A DNA stretch of 64,000 nt, taken from contig JAQMWT010000524.1 in NCBI GenBank assembly GCA_029834535.1, positions 1 through 64,000 of the forward strand, written 5' to 3'. The notes beneath the pieces are model-generated. The model was not told where the DNA came from. It did not search any database and saw only the letters and a list, made by a program, of their open reading frames with translations. The DNA is from Chrysophaeum taylorii (lineage: Eukaryota; Sar; Pelagophyceae; Pelagomonadales; Pelagomonadaceae). A program made the translations under genes and the position numbers. Each line of letters starts with the position of its first letter. The stretch's first letter is position 1. Shown here piece after piece: positions 60,681 to 64,000 of this stretch.

Positions 60681-61808
60681 AGTGATGTGTACATAGGAAG
60701 TTTAGGGGTTGGGGACGCCGGGCAGGGTTAGGGTTATTTCGAGTCTCAAAAGGTTCGGTTGGACATCGGCATCGGCTCGCTGCGCTGCGCCGGGTCAGAG
60801 AAAAAAACACTCATCTATTTGGCAACAGCAAAAAGCTGAGAGGTCGAAAGTGTCACTCGCACGGTTCTTTCTTCTTCATCATCAACTCATTCATTCATAT
60901 AAAGTGCGGACCGCGGTCATCGTCGACCAAATCCCCCAGGTCCGATGATGGTCGGGACTTTCCTAACGGAGAGACGAGACGAGCCCACCCGCCATTGGGC
61001 CGGCCATTTCGCACCCGACCCAAGGTCGAAAGACGTGATGCACTTCAAACAAAGACACGGTAGGTAGCTTTCGGAAAGGTAGTTACTGCTTCGGGGGCGC
61101 TTATCCGATAATAAGGTCCGCGTACCGTCGTCGTCAGTGATGCCTATCCAGGTTCTGATAGTGTTGGGACCACCGTCCTCGATCGCAGAGCCGCTTTCAG
61201 ATGATGTTCAAATACGGCGACGTCAGATGGGGCGGGGCTCAAAAGGTCACCGCCTTCCTTGTAAGATAGGCGGTGCCCATTGAGTCGTGTGCAGACATGC
61301 GCCGCGATCAGGACGGACGTCTCTGTACGCGCAACAACCATATGGCCAGCGGGGGCGCAATATAGGCGTCGCACGCCGGGTTTTTTAAAGGTCGACTGCT
61401 CGTACGGGAGCGGGATGCTTGAAGGTCAAGAGGCCGCCCAGGTCACGCACGCCCTCCCTCCCAGAGCCTGTTTGGCGCAATCAGGCAGACGCCCGCAGCC
61501 CCCCGCAGCCCCGATATTATTGTCAAAAAATTTGCGCCACATGCCCTCGTCATCGCGCGACTCGCGAGCAGAGGTTCATTGCCCTATCGCCTTCGATGTA
61601 CAGAGAAGTGGCAGCCCGAATGCTCTTCTTCTTCTTCTTCTTCAATTTACCCACCCACCCCAGGACAGCAGTGATATCACGAGTGTCGAGGTTTACAGAC
61701 AGACAGAGAGAGAGAGAGACGGGCGGGCGGGGCAGGTCCGTCGTCGTTTGCTGCTATTCCGAAAAAAAATTGGGCACGCACGAGGGCGGCCCGCCCAGAG
61801 CCCGGACG

Positions 61809-63281
61809 TCAGGTTGGGTAGCCCGTCGCGGCGCGGCCGAGGAGGGGGGCAACGAGGGTGTCGAGTTTGCGGTTGTATGGGCGGAAGAAGTCGTCGAGGG
61901 TAAGCTTTTGCGCGGGCGTGAGGGTATTGAGGCCGCCATCCCGAGCGGGGTTGTGCCTCGCGGAGACGAGGGCGTGGATGTCGTCGAAGACGGAGGGTGT
62001 CAAGCCGAGAAAGGCGAGGAGTCGAATAAATTCGGTCGGGTCATCAACAAAATGCTCGAGGACGACGACGGCGGCGGATTTGGTCGGGGCGTCGAGGGGG
62101 GCGAGCCAGGGGAGGAGTTGGTAGTAGTAGGCGGATTTGAGGACGTAGGCCTGGAAGAGGTTTGGTTCGAAGCGCTTTGGAGCGCAGCGCTGGGCGAGAG
62201 TGGCGACGGTGCGGCGGTTTTTTTCGAGTCGAAGATCGTCGAGATTTGACGTCTCGTTTGCGGCGACGTCCCAACACCTAGCGTAATTCGTCGCGCGCTC
62301 CATTCCAAAGGCAACAGCTTCGTCGAAAGATCTGGGGTCGTTATATCGCGGGACTCGCATGTGGGTCTTCATGATCCACTGACTGAGTGCCCTCCTGGCG
62401 GGGTCTCGGAGCATGAACGCGAACTTCGCGTCCCCGCAGTCGACGCCGCCAATCGCGAGGGCGCCGCACACGCGACGCCTGACCGCGGGAAGCACGATAT
62501 AGTGGGGGGTGTACTCGAGGACATACAAAGGTCCATCGTTTGCCTCGTCGAGGCGCCAGGGCGTCCCCGGGGCGGCGCGTCGCAGAAAATCCCTGCTCAT
62601 AGGCGTCGTTCTCTTGAGAGCGCGCATCGCGCTCTCTCGGTCCGAACGAGGGTCGGTAAAGACGTGGGTCTCGCCGTGCGTGAACGGCTCGGAAAACATC
62701 GCCACGACCCGCGGGTGCGCGACGAGGGCCTCGAAGAGCGTCGTCGTTCCGGCTTTGGAGACGCCGACGACGAAGAGATTTGGGAGACACGTCGCCAGAT
62801 CGCATTCTCCGACGATCGGGGCGTCGTCGTCGTCGGCGTCTCGCCGCGTGCGGCGCCGCACGAGCGGCGCGCATCCCACGGGCAACGTGAACGTCGACAG
62901 CAGCCTCCTGCGCATTCCTTTCGGACGGTTTTTTTTTTTTTTTTTTCGCGGTCCTTCTTCCACCCTCGCCCTTCGCCGCGCGTCGGGGAGCGTTTCGAAC
63001 GGCAACGGCTCCACATCGCTCGGGGGACCGCACACCCCGCCCAGCTCGGGCAGCCACTTTCGAGTTGCGTTCCGCGGCGGCCGCGGCGACCACGACAGCC
63101 GCCTCGACCACTTGGACGCTCGTCGGACACCCCCTTCGCCACCTTCACCCGGCACCCCCGGCGACCGCCACGCCACACTCACCGCATCCTCCTGCTTCTC
63201 AGGCTTGGCGCGCCGCACCAGGGCCAAGTGCAGACCGAGGCTCACAACGCACAACGCGACAACCATCGCGTTGAGTCGCAT
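61809..63281 (-). CDS. Type II membrane sulfotransferase
   Basis: A 490-aa protein. Membrane anchor ~6-22, then a low-complexity stem (~25-150) with a Lys tract encoded by a T/A homopolymer near 62931-62946. The sulfotransferase domain has the PAPS 5'-phosphosulfate loop 'LFVVGVSKAGTTTLFEAL' (Lys176) and the 3'-phosphate motif 'FAFMLRDPARRALSQW' (Arg292, Ser300), the heparan-sulfate/carbohydrate sulfotransferase type. 'YVLEYTPHYIVLP' and the C-terminal 'LTPAQKLTLDDFFRPYNRKL' also match that family. Expected to sulfate cell-surface polysaccharides in the Golgi. Upstream (63316-63337) lies TATAAGGTATAGGGGGTTTAGG, a telo-box-like site on the minus-strand promoter. Confidence 0.88.
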   Translation of the reverse strand: MRLNAMVVALCVVSLGLHLALVRRAKPEKQEDAVSVAWRSPGVPGEGGEGGVRRASKWSRRLSWSPRPPRNATRKWLPELGGVCGPPSDVEPLPFETLPDARRRARVEEGPRKKKKKNRPKGMRRRLLSTFTLPVGCAPLVRRRTRRDADDDDAPIVGECDLATCLPNLFVVGVSKAGTTTLFEALVAHPRVVAMFSEPFTHGETHVFTDPRSDRESAMRALKRTTPMSRDFLRRAAPGTPWRLDEANDGPLYVLEYTPHYIVLPAVRRRVCGALAIGGVDCGDAKFAFMLRDPARRALSQWIMKTHMRVPRYNDPRSFDEAVAFGMERATNYARCWDVAANETSNLDDLRLEKNRRTVATLAQRCAPKRFEPNLFQAYVLKSAYYYQLLPWLAPLDAPTKSAAVVVLEHFVDDPTEFIRLLAFLGLTPSVFDDIHALVSARHNPARDGGLNTLTPAQKLTLDDFFRPYNRKLDTLVAPLLGRAATGYPT

Positions 63282-63699
63282 TTTTCACCATACGTTTTTT
63301 TTTTTTTTTCGGTATTATAAGGTATAGGGGGTTTAGGAGTAAAGGAGACGCGGGGCGATCGATCCCTCCATCATGCATGCGCGGCGGCGCGACCTCGACT
63401 CGACGGGGGGCGAGACGACCATTTCACCGCAACGACGTCGACCGGGCTCGTCGGTCCCTAACGCACGGGCCCGCCGTCGACGCTAGTACCCCCCTTTCAG
63501 CTACGCTCTCGCCCCCGCCAATCTAAACTGCTTTTTTGATCGATCACAGCGCTCCGCCCTCCTAACCTTTGAGTAGTTTACTCCTAATAGGACCCCCCCC
63601 GCCATTATAAGCCGCTTCAATGCCCTTTAGCCTTTGAGTCTTAACTCCTAAAACCCTGTTCAAACGACCCCCCGAGGCTGCTGACCGCGTGCCCACCAC
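63282..63699. other. Spacer, promoter side of the sulfotransferase gene
   Basis: Contains a T-run, TATAAGG and GGGTTTAGGAGTAAAG (63328-63343). Two inverted relatives of the last motif, TTTACTCCTAATAG near 63577 and TTAACTCCTAAAACCC near 63641, frame GC-rich sequence. No gene. Confidence 0.4.
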
Positions 63700-64000
63700 C
63701 GTGCCACCGTGTTTGCCTCGTGCGTACTCCTCCACTGAGGCATTGTAGTATCCGATCAACAACGTTGGGTCGTCGGGGCGAGCCTTTGGCTGCTGCTTCG
63801 CGTCCAAGCAACCTCAGCCGGCGTGGCCAGATCGGCCTCGCGAGCGCCGAGGAGCTCTGCATGGACAAGTGCGCAGCGTTCTGTCCGGCGCTCGGTTTAG
63901 GGTCTCCTCGATCACCCTGATGTCCAGCATCCAAACTGCGCCAGACGGCACTCTTGTTCCGGCATACCCGTTGATGGCCTCGTTGTCTACGGCGTGCCCA
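63700..64000 (+). mobile_element. LINE-B copy 2, fragment cut by window edge
   Basis: From about 63830, GCGAGCGCCGAGGAGCTCTGC..GACAAGTGCGCAGCGTTCTG parallels the RT segment at 42509-42670 (residues 'ELRLDKCVAFCPALG'). It shows ~75-80% identity by eye, with small indels, and continues beyond the window. Confidence 0.7.

Larger units (their letters stand above)
59221..61808. other. Gene-poor spacer with LINE fragments
   Basis: No well-supported gene in ~2.6 kb. It holds a (TTG)n run near 59531-59560, a small repeat-containing frame (59902-60111), LINE-B 3' pieces near 60477-60680 and 61383-61425, a telo-box GGGTTAGGGTT near 60724-60735 and an AGAG run near 61704-61718. Confidence 0.4.

Overview
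The window reads as a GC-rich, very compact nuclear genome of a unicellular eukaryote. Evidence seen: single-exon genes separated by 5-50 bp, two introns of only 35 and 44 nt, type II membrane glycosyltransferases and a sulfotransferase, a mitochondrial bL34 ribosomal protein, RNA polymerase III subunit RPC5, NAA10, and a CtpA-type S41 protease with an N-terminal hydrophobic leader (suggesting a plastid). Ser/Thr/Pro 'SPTSKPT' mucin repeats are common in stramenopile algae, so a pelagophyte-like alga is my best guess. That placement is inference and is not proven by the sequence.

Layout. 0.3-3.8 kb: two tandem metacaspase-like paralogues that have both lost the catalytic His and Cys. 4.7-6.9 kb: an RsuA-type pseudouridine synthase and a type II membrane glycosyltransferase. 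About 7.9-19.8 kb is an accessory block. It holds a broken minus-strand Ty1/copia-like retroelement that carries a C5-cytosine DNA methyltransferase domain between a gag-like region and the integrase, followed by a Mutator-like DNA transposon. The transposon's ends and introns are studded with an 11-bp motif, TGACCAAACTT. 19.9-39.7 kb is a dense host gene block: a membrane protein, a KNL1/Spc7-like coiled-coil protein, bL34m, a membrane-anchored NYN nuclease, the S41 protease, a secreted TIL/mucin protein, a Q-rich repeat protein, NAA10, a glycosyltransferase, a fucosyltransferase-like protein, a GNAT, a type I membrane protein, RPC5 and a METTL21-like methyltransferase. Several divergent pairs there share only 36-42 bp between start codons, with a telo-box-like AGGGTTTAG motif in the gap.

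39.8-57.4 kb is a second accessory block. It contains two tRNA-Gln(CTG) genes, an APE-type LINE interrupted by a 359-bp SINE-like element (with a 10-bp target-site duplication) and by a second LINE carrying a restriction-like endonuclease, a second copy of the same internally deleted APE LINE, a 1292-codon propeller-kinase-RBR-like fusion gene, and a degraded kinase/LRR gene whose LRR repeats sit in 84-nt exons. 57.9-63.3 kb returns to host genes (GH5 cellulase, sulfotransferase) around a 2.5-kb spacer with LINE fragments. Another LINE copy runs off the right edge.

Many host products are secretory-pathway enzymes (three glycosyltransferase-type proteins, a sulfotransferase, a GH5 glucanase, a mucin-like protein), consistent with cell-surface polysaccharide metabolism. 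The genes do not form an operon-like pathway. The strongest candidates for something new are the methyltransferase-bearing copia element, the dead metacaspase pair, the propeller-kinase-RBR fusion, the intron-embedded transposon repeats, and the extremely short bidirectional promoters.
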